64,000 bases of DNA from Hyposmocoma kahamanoa (taxonomy: Eukaryota > Arthropoda > Insecta > Lepidoptera > Cosmopterigidae): the NCBI RefSeq assembly GCF_003589595.1, contig NW_020654810.1, positions 19,547,452-19,611,451 of the forward strand. The letters run 5' to 3'. Position 1 is the first letter of the stretch. Each line of letters opens with the position of its first letter. A model generated the notes under the pieces. That model saw only the letters and a program-made list of their open reading frames with translations. It was not told the DNA's origin and did not search any database. Below, one piece after another: positions 1 to 10,524 of the stretch. A program made the translations under genes and the position numbers.

Positions 1-249
1 AATATAATAATTATAATATAACGATTGCATACAATACTTTTGCTACGAGTAAATAAAATAATGAAACAACCAATATTTAAAGCCAAACAAACGCGCAAAA
101 CCAAAACCCAAAGTGTAGAATAGAATTGGCCAAGTACAGCTTATATTTTAACCAATTATTTTTAATAGGTTTATGATCCTGTTGCAAAACCTTTAAGCCA
201 CCTTAACCAATCAGGAGGCAGTAGAGCGTTTGAGTTGCGTCATATTTTA

Positions 250-482
250 AACGCACACTCTCAATATAGCTCCGCACTAGGGGAACCCTGAGTCGCGGGT
301 GCCATGGACACACATGTGTGTGTAGTTGCCTATGTAGGCAACTACAAATTACACCCAAACTCACGAGAGAAATAAATGTAGGCCTTACAAATATTTCTCC
401 CGGCTTTAAAGGTTCGATTCCGGGAATCGAACCTCTGCGTGGTAGTCCGACATGGTAACCGTTCGGCCACAGAGGCAGTTAT
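250..482 (-). repeat. SINE-B copy, tRNA-headed retroposon
   Basis: This is a copy of a tRNA-headed short retroposon, here called SINE-B. Read on the minus strand, a tRNA-like head (A-box-like TGGCCGAACGG, then a B-box region ending near TTCGATTCC) sits at the right end. A body follows with the shared stretch ATTTATTTCTCTCGTGAG. The left end, AACGCACACTCTCAATATAG, is the common 3' end of the family. This copy also holds a short inverted repeat, GTAGTTGCC/GGCAACTAC, near 321-346. Other copies lie near 12.9, 22.6, 26.5, 39.3 and 47.5 kb. The family name is mine; no database match was made. Confidence 0.7.
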
Positions 483-551
483 ATTTGATATTTAAATTAA
501 CATAATTAGGACGTTCTTTTTTTGAAACTCATTGTGTACATGGATCTCTAG

Positions 552-826
552 AAGGTATAAAGGTAGCTGGTAAAGGTACCCGGCTGAGTGAAGAATAGAT
601 TTGTCACAGATGGCGCTACGCTAAATAAGTCGTTAAAAATCAAAAACAAAGATATGCAACAAGAACATAGAACAATTAGTAAGGTCCACTAGTTCATTCC
701 GTGGCTGACTTAGTTGGCTTAGCGTCTGACATGGTTTGCTGAAAAAAGTTGATTCGTATCCATCCGGTTCACTGGAAATTTTTCTAAGTCTTCTAAGTGT
801 TAGATCTTTGTATTAATAATGTTTTA
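552..826 (+). repeat. SINE-C copy, diverged
   Basis: A diverged member of a second tRNA-headed family, here called SINE-C. Family landmarks in order are GATGGCGCTACG, AGGTCCRCTRGTTCRTTCCG, the A-box-like GTGGCTTAGTTGG (here broken by a short insertion), a B-box region, and the tail GATCTTTGTATTAATAAT. All can be followed, with many substitutions, so this is an old copy. Confidence 0.6.
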
Positions 827-1529
827 GATTTTTTAAACACCTAAAAATACATACCATGCTGATTTCACGCTCATCACGCCGCCACTGTCGCCGGTCGACA
901 AACCTGAGTTTGCTATTTAGACATATGAATCAGCCATTGCCTCTTTTAGAAATATGAAACAATTCTCAAAAAGCTACAGAATTTCGACAGCTAGATAAAT
1001 TTTATCAGGCAGGAACTCCGTCGTATTTAGCTTTGATTTTAATAAGTTTCTCCAACGTGCATGTATCAGAGCAAGCAGTACAGGCTTGACAGATGAGTCA
1101 CAGTTTGTGGGGAAGTACAACCGCCACAGAATCCCTGCAACCTCGTGTACCAGGGGAAAACTTCCGAGACAATCTTATGAATGTGAATTGTTATAATTAA
1201 TGTAGGTGAGGTATTACTTTTGCTTGTAGAACATTTATAAATTCTGCAACCCATTTGTAGATATGATTAAATCTAGGGCCCCAATGCCACCTGGTAATTT
1301 TCTTGCAACCACTGGTCATTATAATTCCATTGTGATTCCGCTGAGATCAAATTGCAATTATGATAATATATGTTACAATGGCAGTTGAGTGTCAATAAAG
1401 TGTCAGTGGAATGGCAGTGATGGCATTCATTCATTCGATCACTAACGATGGCTGTTGCCTTACTGAAACTAGCTTGGAAATTACGAAACAGATCCTAATT
1501 TTTATCTCGTTTAATGAGAAACTTAGTGT
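827..1529. other. no recognised feature
   Basis: AT-rich sequence with no convincing open frame, RNA gene or repeat landmark. A 62-codon minus-strand frame at 1066-1254 has no domain or splice context and looks accidental. Confidence 0.4.
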
Positions 1530-1815
1530 TATTATTAATACAAAGATCGAACATTTAGAAAAAATTCCTTCGATCCAACTGGATGCGAACCGACGTCTTC
1601 TAGCAAGCCGTGCCAGACGCTATGCCAAATAAGCCACGGGACGAACCAGCGGACCTCACGAATTTTTCTACGTGCTTGTTTGTCGGATCTTTTGTATTTG
1701 GTTTTCAACGACTTTTTAGCCGTAGCGCCATCTATGAGAAATCTATAACCGTATTTCGTCACCCAGTTAGATACCTTTACAGCTACTAGTCCTGGCTAGA
1801 GATGTCGCTATCAAT
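1530..1815 (-). repeat. SINE-C copy
   Basis: A nearly full copy of the SINE-C family on the minus strand. The B-box region reads GGTTCGCATCC on the minus strand, with the A-box-like half next to it. The body continues through CATAGATGGCGCTACGGCTA to a left-flank block shared with the copies near 24.1 and 41.0 kb (TAGCTGTAAAGGTATCTAAC). Short open frames over it on both strands are by-products of the repeat. Confidence 0.7.
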
Positions 1816-2840
1816 GGCGAGGCGTCCACATAACACAATTCTCACCGGCTTGCCTAAAATTTTCCACGTATCATCAAATATTGTAAACATTTAAAAGTAA
1901 TTTACTACATTTTGTGCTCAATTTTACGTGTATAATATAATTAATCAGTGAAATAAAGTGTACTGGTATACTAATAAGTGTTGTGTTTAATGTGTTAATT
2001 GATATCTAAGTTAGATATCTAAAGATAATTTTCACGCCACGCAAGTGGTCGCTATTAACTTGTAATTAAATATTTTATTGAATGTCAGGATGTTTCACCA
2101 CCATGATAGTATAGTAGATAGATAAACTTATTCTTCAAACTACGACATCGACGTACCGTCGACTCACCATTGAAGAGCAGAATACCAAAAAATTGCAATG
2201 GCAGTTGAATAGCAGCTCGATGCCTTCTTAACTCTTAGCAGAATACCAAACGTACAAAATCCTACCATTAACACTCTATCGACATACAACTGAGATGATT
2301 TAAAATTGGTAGACTTGGATAAGACAAAGAAATGTCACACAATTCCTTTTAACTCCAACCAATTGTGTTAATAGCACAAAGAGTTTTCTAAACAAGATAC
2401 TAATGATAACATCTGAGTCGTATTGTTCGAACAAGAACTCGAGCGACCTCTGTCAAAGAACAGCAGATTTATCTTTGTGTTCCTTCACATAAAGGGGATC
2501 TACCGGACATAAGAAAGCAAGTAAGCTCGAAAGCTGGACGATACAACAAATGGGGTTTATTCCAATATCATAAATACTTGTGCTCTAGGAATTTGGATCT
2601 GAATTTATTTCCTTCCTATACGTTTGTACTTGGAAGTATCATGCTTTCAATTCTTTAAGGTCGATGAAGTTTGGAGTTGATTGTCTCGAGGTATCTTTAT
2701 ACTTATTTATAAGCAAGCTTCGAAGGGCGCATAAAATCTTTGGCAAAAACCAACCGCAAGCATTTTACAGATCAATTGTATTTTTGTTATTGACTATCTA
2801 GCACTCGGTGTTTTCTATGTTCCAATAGACTACTAGATAG
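1816..2840. other. no recognised feature
   Basis: About 1 kb of AT-rich, apparently single-copy sequence. I see no exon-like frame flanked by splice signals on either strand. Confidence 0.4.
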
Positions 2841-3139
2841 TAGCAGTAGGGCTCCTCATGTAAAAGCTCATCCAGGGAAATACTGTCACCTTACCTATTT
2901 CTGCTGCCAAACAGTCATGTCAACCTTAGTGTGTTCCGGTTTTGAAGGGTAGGGTGCTGGTGAAATTACAGGCTTATGAGATTTGTCAACTTATGTCTCA
3001 GGGTGATGGGCGCAGTGGCAGTACCCCTTAGATCTTTGCGATTTAAAGCACTGAGAGGCACTGTAACTGCTACGGACAGGTATGTCGCTTACCATCAGGC
3101 GCAAGACTTGTGCGTCCCTAGCTTGGTTATAAAAAAAGG
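2841..3139 (+). repeat. SINE-A copy (about 300 bp family)
   Basis: This is the commonest repeat in the window, here called SINE-A. Landmarks in order are TAGCAGTAGAGCTCCTTGTG, CCACCTTACCTATTTCTGC, GGGTGCTGGTGAAATTACAG, ACTTGTCAACTTATGTCTCA, GATTTAAAGC, and a 3' end CGTCCCGTCACTTG. An A-rich tail follows, which suggests a poly(A)-type retroposon oriented left to right. No clear tRNA boxes are visible, so the origin of the head is open. This copy is nearly full length and faces a second, inverted copy about 100 bp away. Confidence 0.8.
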
Positions 3140-3242
3140 TTAAGGTCAAAGCTAGATTTAATAGGCATTTTTTACACAAACGCGTACCATCGTTAGTCAC
3201 ATTATAGCTCTCAGGTGAGATTGGCCTGGCGCTGGCATTTAC

Positions 3243-3500
3243 CTTATACCAAGTGACGGGACGAACAAGTCGTCTACCTGATGGTAAGTGAAACGTAGTA
3301 CCACTCAGAGCATTAAATCACAAAGATCTGTAGAGCACTGCTAGTCCATCTCAACACATAAAATCCCATGTGCCTATAATTTCACCAGCAACTTAACCTT
3401 CCAGACCGAAATGCAGTGATCCTTACATTACTGCGTGGCGGCAGAAATAGGTAAGGTGGCAGTTATAGTACTTCCCTAGATGAACTCTTTCAGAACTTTT
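3243..3500 (-). repeat. SINE-A copy, inverted relative to neighbour
   Basis: A diverged SINE-A on the minus strand, running from the CAAGTGACGGGACGAACAAG end to the GAACTCTTTCAGAA end. With the plus-strand copy at 2841-3139 it forms a large tail-to-tail inverted pair with a spacer of about 100 bp, able to fold as a long hairpin. Confidence 0.75.
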
Positions 3501-4199
3501 ATGTTGTACGATTTAACCTGCACTGGGTTCGCGGAGAAGTAATTTAATTTATTTTTATTTTTATTTACATGGACTTCCGCAAAATAATGCCTAAATCTAT
3601 AAATTCCTCTAATAATAATATCTAAGAGAACAAAATTTCACATAATACGAAAAAAATATAAAGGGTAATTCAATTTATAATAACATTTTACAATATGGTG
3701 AAAATACATATTGTGAAGATCGTAAGTGTATCTATGTAAACTAAGTAAACAAAACTGCGTGCACAGAAGTCAAAAAGACTCAGACTATAGGCCAAGTTTA
3801 TATATGTATATTGTGGCCAACGGATTAGTTGCCAAGATTAAATTCCAGAGCCAAACTCAAATATTTTTAAAATGTCCGACAATGTAGCTAGAGGTAAACA
3901 ATGGCAGATCGAAGCTTACAAGGATTAGTTCCGTGTTCACAGAAGAGCTTTTTAAGCCTTTAGCACACAGGAAGCTGCCGCGGTTTATATTCCTATCTAC
4001 GACCACACACAAAGTGATAATATTCCATGAACTGTGAAAGACCAATAACAAGAAGTTAGCAATGATATTAAAACTAATTTACTTGAATATTATGCCAACC
4101 CCACCTGGCGTGGGATAAGGACAGGAAGAAGAAGAAAATTATATAATTAAATAAACAAAACTTAATAATTACTGCTCAAGATCTATGCCAATAATACGG
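3501..4199. other. AT-rich stretch with one short repeat motif
   Basis: Mostly unrecognised AT-rich DNA. A short GGCGTGGGATAAGGACAGGA plus GAAGAAGAAG motif at 4105-4136 looks like a repeat tail; a similar GAAGAAGAAG-bearing tail occurs near 43.0 kb. Confidence 0.35.
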
Positions 4200-4437
4200 T
4201 TCATTTTGCTAAGGTCGAGCTTATTTCAGAATTCATTTTTTTACAAACGAAATTAAATGCATTTGAAAAATATACATCGTATACTATAACGTGTTCTATT
4301 TACTTCAGATGATACGAAAAAATCATTAGTATATGTAAAGTACCTATTGAATACAGAGGGTTTATTCGATTCTGTAAAATTTCGAGGTAAGTTTGTGTTT
4401 TTTATTCTATCGTGAAAATTTTTATGAATCGTGTTTC
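4199..4437 (+). repeat. repeat G, uninterrupted copy (empty site)
   Basis: A mid-copy repeat, here called repeat G, shared with 20299-20774. Matching blocks include TTCATTTTGCT, TCGTATACTAT, ACGTGTTCTATTTA, ATGTAAAGTA and TATCGTGAAAATTTTTA. In this copy the ACGTGTTCTAT block is continuous. In the 20-kb copy the same block is duplicated around an inserted element, so this copy shows the state before insertion. It directly abuts a LINE 3' fragment at 4436. Confidence 0.7.
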
Positions 4438-4592
4438 GGCTTGAAGACGCTCAAGTTATAACGTTCAGGGAACAAGTCTGCAGGCAGGGAATTCTACTCC
4501 ATAGCCGTTCGCCATATAAATGTGGAAGCATAACGCTTCGTGCGAATCTTTGGATTATCCACAACATAGGGGTGGAACCCAAGCCTACCTAA
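4436..4592 (-). mobile_element. LINE-J 3' fragment
   Basis: Minus-strand fragment of the end of a jockey-like LINE reverse transcriptase ORF (LINE-J). In translation the conserved tail 'NSLPADLFPERYNL' is readable, preceded by 'RTKRYASTFIWRTAME'. The same end occurs near 8.2, 14.4 and 46.3 kb. It is truncated on both sides and carries a stop (W to stop) before 'NSLPA'. Confidence 0.7.
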
Positions 4593-5310
4593 GATTGTAT
4601 AGATAATACGTAATAATACGTAAGTCAATTTTTTTATGTTAAAGAAACTTGAACAAGATAAAAACACATGGCAGTTGAATTTGAAGTACGTTCCGGTAGC
4701 TCGTAGTATGTGAGCTACAAATATTTCAGAATATTGTTAGAAACTTTATCATTAGAGAAGATCCGTACCCAACAGTGGGACGTGGGATGTTGATGATATT
4801 AATGTGTTAGAAACAGTAAAAAACCTGTATCGCAAATACTTACAAAATAGCACGTATAATAAATTCTAACCGTTCTTGAATCCTGAGTGTACGTCTTCCT
4901 TTAGTCAATTTCTAACGTGTCCAAGCTGTTAACAAAGTTAACCAGTTACGGTGCTTAAGTTAACTACTGGCTTTGTCCGTCTTCAGCTAATCCGCGATTA
5001 GCTTGGTGTAATTTTTTAATTAACGTCTTACGAAAACCATTTGAAAATTGAATTGGAAAAGAATTTATGGCGAAGAATTGGAAATATTATTAAGCTGGAA
5101 ATAAAAAGTTATATGCAGCAAGTTCGCACGATGACAAAAGACAAGTAAACTTACGCTAATCGTTCAATGATACTAAAAATATGTTAGGGCCTTGCGGTTC
5201 CAATAACATACGAGTATAAAAATAGCCTTAGGATGTTGATGGGGCTGCCTCGTTCTTGCAGTGTGGTTGATAGATTTAAAACCATCATCTGCAAGAAAAC
5301 AGCCTTTTTA
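4593..5310. other. AT-rich stretch with a short SINE-E-like tail
   Basis: Unrecognised except 4756-4800, where AGATCCGTACCCAACAGTGG and a following GTTGATGATATT match the tail of the family called SINE-E below. Confidence 0.4.
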
Positions 5311-5560
5311 TCATACCAAATGATGGGACGGACAAGGCGCTTGCCTGGTGGTAAGTGACACGCCTGTTCCGGAGACCGAAGGGGCGCTGCCACTGCACCC
5401 GTCACCTGAGACATAAGTTGACAACTCCCATGTGCCTGTAATTTCACCAGCACCCTTACACTTCAAAACCGGAACACAGTAATGGTCACATTACTGCTTG
5501 GTGGTGGAAATAGGTAAGGTTAGGTGAACAAGAGTTCGTCCAGGGAAGTACTGCAATAAA
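5311..5560 (-). repeat. SINE-A copy, rearranged end
   Basis: A minus-strand SINE-A reading well from TGATGGGACGGACAAG to GGAAATAGGTAAGG. At about 5526 it switches to plus-orientation head sequence (GAGTTCGTCCAGGGAAGTAC). The head segment is therefore inverted relative to the body, suggesting a local rearrangement or a second truncated insertion. Confidence 0.7.
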
Positions 5561-5587
5561 ATAACACAAGCAGCTCTACCGCTACCA

Positions 5588-5632
5588 AAACGTCGTAGAC
5601 GGCAATCTACACTGTGTAGACGGATTGCCGCA
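5588..5632. repeat. short inverted repeat around GTAGACGG
   Basis: A compact hairpin: CGGCAATC and GATTGCCG flank TACACTGTGTAGACG, whose TACACTGTGTA core is itself nearly palindromic. No function can be assigned. Confidence 0.5.
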
Positions 5633-5740
5633 TTCGACGCTGGCTCGTCTAAACTAAACGACCCAACGACCTAGTGTATGTAGACGTGCCATTACTGCTC
5701 AATAGATAGCAGAGCTCTTGTATTGTTGAAAGACCTATTG

Positions 5741-5912
5741 TAGCAATAGAGTTCCTTGTGAAAAAGTTCCTCCACGGAGGCAATGCCACCATACCTGTTT
5801 CTACGCGGGACTTGTCAACTTTATGTCTCAAGGTGACAGGCACGTAGCATTGCAACTGTTATGGATAAGCGTTTCACTTACCACCAGGCAGACAACTTGG
5901 TCGTCATTTTAT
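5741..5912 (+). repeat. SINE-A copy, internally deleted
   Basis: Plus-strand SINE-A beginning TAGCAATAGAGTTCCTTGTG and ending near GTCGTCATTTTATATCATAA. The central block from the CAGTAATG segment through the GCACATG segment is missing, so this is a deletion derivative of about 170 bp. Confidence 0.7.
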
Positions 5913-6119
5913 ATCATAATACCTGATAGATGACCTGCACATAATGAAGTTCTTCATTCGATTCCCGATCAAATAGTCTCATGGGAGTCTATTGGATCGG
6001 GATGCGTGTGAATAATGATAACCAATTTCCCTAACTGTCACTTATATGTCTAACTAATTATCTTCTACTATCATAATCATTATCATTAACCTGGCCGTTA
6101 AGACAGTTTGTAAGTGTAC

Positions 6120-6392
6120 TACGAGGGCGGTTTGATAAGTCCATGACTAAGAAAAAAAAGTTTTTTTTTGTTTTTCATGGTTTATTTTTTACGTAATTTC
6201 ATTTTAACTCTTTAAACCATGACCAGAGATATCTCAACTTCTTCAATCCATCAAAAAAATATTTTTTTGTCAAACTGAAAAGTAAGCCTCTGTTTATGCA
6301 TAAGCATTTGATGCAAATCTTTAAAAAATCGGATAAAAAAAGTAAAACATAGCCAAATCTGGTGAATACGGTGGACAGTATTGCCACTTTCG
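6120..6392 (-). pseudogene. mariner-family transposase relic, C-terminal end and one TIR
   Basis: A decayed 3' end of a Tc1/mariner element on the minus strand. The motif 'PPYSPDLAMFYFF' is readable from about 6379 down. It corresponds to the conserved PPYSPDLAPxDxxLF segment around the third catalytic aspartate of mariner transposases, and the catalytic D appears lost (F or Y in its place). Further on, 'NIFLMD' and 'GHGLKS' fit the family's last residues. The terminal inverted repeat begins CGAGGGCGGTTTGATAAGTC at 6122, next to a TA. Several in-frame stops and frame changes are present. The 5' part and the other TIR were not found. Confidence 0.65.
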
Positions 6393-6911
6393 TCTCATAA
6401 TTCGACTAGTACACTAGTAGTTAAATCCCGTGTAACTTTTTTATTTCATTTATTTATTTTCGCGCTTTTAATTTTAAAAAGCAATATCAGTTGCTTAGTA
6501 AGGAGTTCTAAATCAAGAAATAAAAATAAATTCCGAAAAAAGTTTTAATTCAACCTGAAATGGACCTTAAAAAAATGTTAACATATAACCGTACAGAGGA
6601 TTTGCGTTATGTTAAGGTATTGTAAATAATAGATGCTCTATTTATGGATATCAAAACTCACCATTAGTGTCATAAAGCCACACACAACACTAATCGGTAG
6701 AGAAGAGAAAAATATCCTTACCCGCTTAAGTTTTGTCTATTTCCCGTCATGCTAAGCCTGCAGGAAAGCGATTTAAAGATTCTACAAACGAAATCAATTG
6801 ACAACTTTTTAAGTATCAATATTAGAGTTATAAAATTCAGTTTCATATACATACATATATAGCTCTCCTTGTCATAACATTTGCATTTTGGTAAATTTTG
6901 AGATTTTTTTT
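6393..6911. other. no recognised feature
   Basis: AT-rich, with no exon-like frame or repeat landmark that I recognise. Confidence 0.4.
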
Positions 6912-7084
6912 AATACAAGTGATGGGACGGATTGAAAAGTCCCATGTGCCTGTGATATCACCAGCACCCTTACCCTTCAAAACCGGAACGCAGTAATGCT
7001 CACATTACTACTTGGCGGCAGAAATAGTTAAGGTGACAGTAGTTCCCTGGACGAATTCTTTCACAAGGACCGCTCCTGCTACTA
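6912..7084 (-). repeat. SINE-A copy, internally deleted
   Basis: Minus-strand SINE-A. The A-rich end (CAAGTGATGGGACGGA) is joined directly to AAAGTCCCATGTGCCTGTGA, so about 120 bp of body is missing. It then reads to CAAGGACCGCTCCTGCTAC at the head. Confidence 0.75.
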
Positions 7085-8116
7085 TATGATTTGTTGTATT
7101 TAAAAGAATGTTTAAGCTATACAACATTTATGTTCTTAGAAACGTAAAAATATTTCAACTATCATTGTACCTCTGATATTAATATGATGTATGATGATAA
7201 TATATGACGTAATACGATATTGTGATGAGAAATTAAAGATTCCAATATATCTTAAGGACAACATATATATATACATTTTCGAAGAATTCCATTTCAAAGC
7301 TTTCGTAAGGTACGTGTCACAAGTTCAAGTATTGTTCCAAACAAAAGACGGTGTTTTATTGCGTTCCGGCCACGTTTGCCTCACGTGACTTTTGTACACA
7401 TGATTCCATACTAAGATTCCATACCTTCTCACTACGTGGGACATCACTGTCATGCCGTAAAAATTCACATTCCTTTTATAGTTTTATTCGCAGAGATGAC
7501 GCCACAAAGAAAACTGTAACATATTATATTAATAAAATTCAACATTAAATTTTCATAAAACTTTGTAGAATTCAGCTGCATTATATATTTCGCACGAAAT
7601 GTATTTCAGTAACATTGAAACTGTGCAATGTTTGTATTATGATATTAAAATCTTAGAATAATAACGCATAGAAACCTATTCCGCACACGTTAAGTGAGGC
7701 AAATTGTAGGGACCCAAATAGGCTTACACAAGCGGGCGGGCCGTCAGTGCTCAAGGTCAACTTGCACCGCGAACAGCTCAAGAATTTTAGCTAAAAATGA
7801 AGAAACGTACGATAAATGAATATAAAAATACGTCAGACAAACATAAAATAGATACTAACATCTATTCATCAAGGAAATAACGCGTTTCAATTTGTATTTT
7901 TATGTAAATATTCACTAAAACAGAAAATTAATTTCGTTGCAACAAGATACGAAAATGTTTAGTAAAAGTAAGGAATTTTTTCTCCCCATTTCGCTATTCT
8001 GTTTCAAAATAATTATACGACGGTTGCAGAATTTCTACAAATGTTCACCGCCGCGACAACATTATGGGGAATTTACATTAGCTATTTTACGGAATATATT
8101 TAGTATTTGCCTGTTT
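7085..8116. other. no recognised feature
   Basis: About 1 kb of AT-rich sequence. Overlapping 60-65-codon plus-strand frames at 7191-7548 show no family resemblance or splice context. A GC-richer patch near 7720-7780 is unassigned. Confidence 0.4.
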
Positions 8117-8799
8117 TTATAAAAAATAAGTGCGCATTGGACCTCCGTCTCACCTGGTGGAAAGTGACGATGATGTCGGCGATGTAGCACGTAAACTTTA
8201 ATAATGGCTATACACTTTCGCCTTGAAAAGGTCCAAGTTGTAACTTTCAGGGAACAAGTCTGCAGGCAGGTAATTCCACTCCATAGCCGTTCGCCATGTA
8301 AATGTGGAAGCGATTCGCTTCGTGCGAATCCTTGGAATATCCACAACATAGTGGTGGAATCCCAGCCTACGCCTAGTCCCCCAATGACACTGGATTTCTT
8401 CTCCGCAGACTTGCATTGTGCTGCAACTGTGCTGTCATTAGCATACCCAAAGGCATCTGGAATTAACATATCATTGATATGCAGCAGAAAGAGAGTTGCG
8501 GATAGTACGGAACCCTGAGGAACGGCATCTATTGCCCGATGTTCAGAAGAGTAGCCTTCTAAGACCACTCGAATCGAACGTTCACTCAAGAAATCCAAAA
8601 TCCAATTGCAAAGGTCAGTGGGAAGCCCATAAAAAGGAAGCTTGCTTAAAAGGCTTGCGTACCAGACCCTGTCAAAAGCTTTAGAAATGTCTAAAGACAC
8701 TGCAACGGCTTCGCCATTCTTTCCATAGCTACGCTCCATAGATGGAGGCGTACACAAGAAGGCCCCCAGTAGGGTCACTGAGGAGACCGTCGTATTCAA
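8117..8799 (-). pseudogene. jockey-like LINE reverse transcriptase, internally deleted (LINE-J)
   Basis: Minus-strand remnant of a non-LTR retrotransposon reverse transcriptase, which in a live element copies its RNA into DNA at a nicked target. About 245 codons stay open from 8799. Residues 30-134 carry RT motifs: 'AVSLDISKAFDRVW' (catalytic D in LDISKAFD, about 8694-8671), 'AVPQGSVLSATLF' (93-105), and 'YAND' (119-122) where the family normally has YADD or FADD, so one catalytic aspartate is lost. At about residue 135 (near 8397) the frame jumps to the extreme C-terminus; the region between is deleted. The 3' tail has the family signature of a GGTGAGACGGAGG-type block and an A/T-rich end near 8117. 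The 5' end, endonuclease and ORF1 are absent. Dead copy. Confidence 0.8.
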
Positions 8800-10176
8800 G
8801 GCAAAATGCCTTCGTTAGTTTCGTGTGAAAATAATTATTCTTCATATTAATTATCATACAGGACTCATTTAAAAAACAAATGTCTTCCCCAGACTCAAAA
8901 GTTTTTAACTAAACTTATTTCTGGGAACTGACACTGACTAAAAAAGTCATTGTCAGCCATCCAAAGTCGTGAATAAATAACTTTCAGGTTCAGGTTTTTT
9001 ATTGTTACCATGTACTTTTCATGTGTTAATGCACAGATAATATCAGGCTATTTATATAACCAAAATTTCATATCTAAAGCCAAATTCGATAGTGGCACTT
9101 AAACTCGCTTTTAGGTTTTTGTTCATATATGAATTAAATAAAAATTGGGTAGTATTTATTAACTTAGTGATGAGTTAAACAAGAGACAATTTCCCCACTT
9201 TTGATGGAAATGATAATCCATGGCATCATTATTTCTATATTTCTATACGCGCCGACGAGCGTAAATACAAGTTGCTTACGCCTACATGAATTGGATTTTT
9301 GCCTCACTTGTGACAGTTCATTTTATATGAAACTATCATTCAATGAGTTATTATTCGAAGATTAACATTTTATTCGGAAAGTAGTTATTCCCTATTTGTA
9401 TTTAAAATGACGAACAGAAAAATAAACTGGTTATGACATGTAGATAAAAAAATATTTACAAATTGGCAGTTGAATATTTTATTTATTATTTTTCCAATAT
9501 TTACCATACAAAGTAGTTAAAGGTGGCGGCCTTAATTCCTTAACGCGTTCTCTACCGTTGAGCCAAATAAAAAAATAAACTTTACATTGTTATTGCACTT
9601 GAATAATGTATATTGAGCCAAAATTTGACTGTTAATAAAATAATTATAATATAAAAGAAATAAAGTATACCTGTATAATAAACACAGATAATTATATAAT
9701 ATTACAAAAATACCTACTGCAGCATCATTATGCAGAGTCTAGAGCTTGAAGATAGACAAACAGATGCTTGCGCAATATGCTCTAGAAAGATAATTTGCTT
9801 TGAGCTTGTCTTACGTAAAGCGAGAACGTGTTCCAAAGACTGATTGCCTGAAGGCTAAACGAATTGGACAAAAAACTAGTGCGGTGAGACGGAATAGAGA
9901 GCTTGAGGTTACAGGAAAAACGCAGTCCGCATCCCTACCAAAGATATAGTAATATATAATAATAATAATAATAAAAGATTTTATTTCGGATACAATCCAT
10001 AGCTTGTTAGTATTAAAACCACAGAAGAATAAATAGAGTAGAAGTGGTTAGTTAGTGTCCGACGCGTGCAAACTATAGGTCTCGAAAAACCTATCTGAGC
10101 TAAGTCCCTGCCACTTTCGCTTTCTATGGTATGGTTGTGTCATTCTTTCGTGCAAATTCTCTAAAATCCTAGAAAA
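8800..10176. other. unassigned stretch with (AAT)n microsatellite
   Basis: About 1.4 kb, mostly AT-rich and apparently single copy. A TAATAATAATAATAA run lies near 9955-9974, just before a TTTTATTTCGGA block that could be a retroposon end. No exon found. Confidence 0.4.
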
Positions 10177-10272
10177 ATGCCGTATTGTGCCGTTTTGGAG
10201 TGCAAAAATAACAACCGCACCAAAAATATTACTCTTGGTGGTATTTCATACCATCGAAATGTCTTATTTTAA
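10177..10272 (+). CDS. THAP-type zinc-finger N-terminus, 31-codon fragment
   Basis: A 31-codon plus-strand frame starting at ATG 10177: 'MPYCAVLECKNNN', ending 'GGISYHR' and then 'NVLF' and a stop. THAP domains are C2CH zinc fingers that bind DNA. They begin Met-x-x-Cys-x(2-4)-Cys and reach a conserved Phe/Tyr-His-x-Phe-Pro about 25 residues on. Here C4 and C9 form the first metal pair, and 'SYHR' sits at the expected place but is followed by NVLF rather than FP. That suits the end of a first exon: a weak GT lies after the R codon at 10260-10261, and the second half of the finger is not adjacent. It could be the first exon of a THAP gene, a relic of one, or part of a P-type transposon, since P transposases carry THAP domains. 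Confidence 0.45.
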   Translation: MPYCAVLECKNNNRTKNITLGGISYHRNVLF

Positions 10273-10524
10273 TAAATTTTCAATTAACTGCTTATCGAAA
10301 TATTTTTTTTGTTACAAGAAACGTAAGTAAAGCTTATACCCTATCAATATTATCGCTTCTTTTTTGGAGATCTAAATTGATAACTCCGATTCGTCGTAGT
10401 TCAGCAATAAACCGCTAGAAGGCAGCACAATGATTGAAATTTCAACATAATATCAAAACGTCGTAACTTGCAATAATAGGTATTGATGGTATTGAACTTT
10501 CAACGATATGCCAACACGGTAAAG

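Noticed and set aside
420..480. Possible tRNA genes wherever GGTTCGAATCC-like B boxes occur (0.4, 12.5, 22.6, 25.8, 41.2, 47.5 kb)
   Set aside because: Acceptor and anticodon stems do not close properly, and each box recurs with the same long flanks, so these are tRNA-derived SINE heads rather than tRNA genes.
4275..4437. Repeat G as a Penelope terminal repeat
   Set aside because: It shares no sequence with the hairpin arms; it is only the target into which one such insertion went at 20.4 kb.
8204..8684. Plus-strand open frames of 104 and 62 codons over the LINE-J fragment
   Set aside because: They are antisense shadows of the minus-strand reverse transcriptase remnant.
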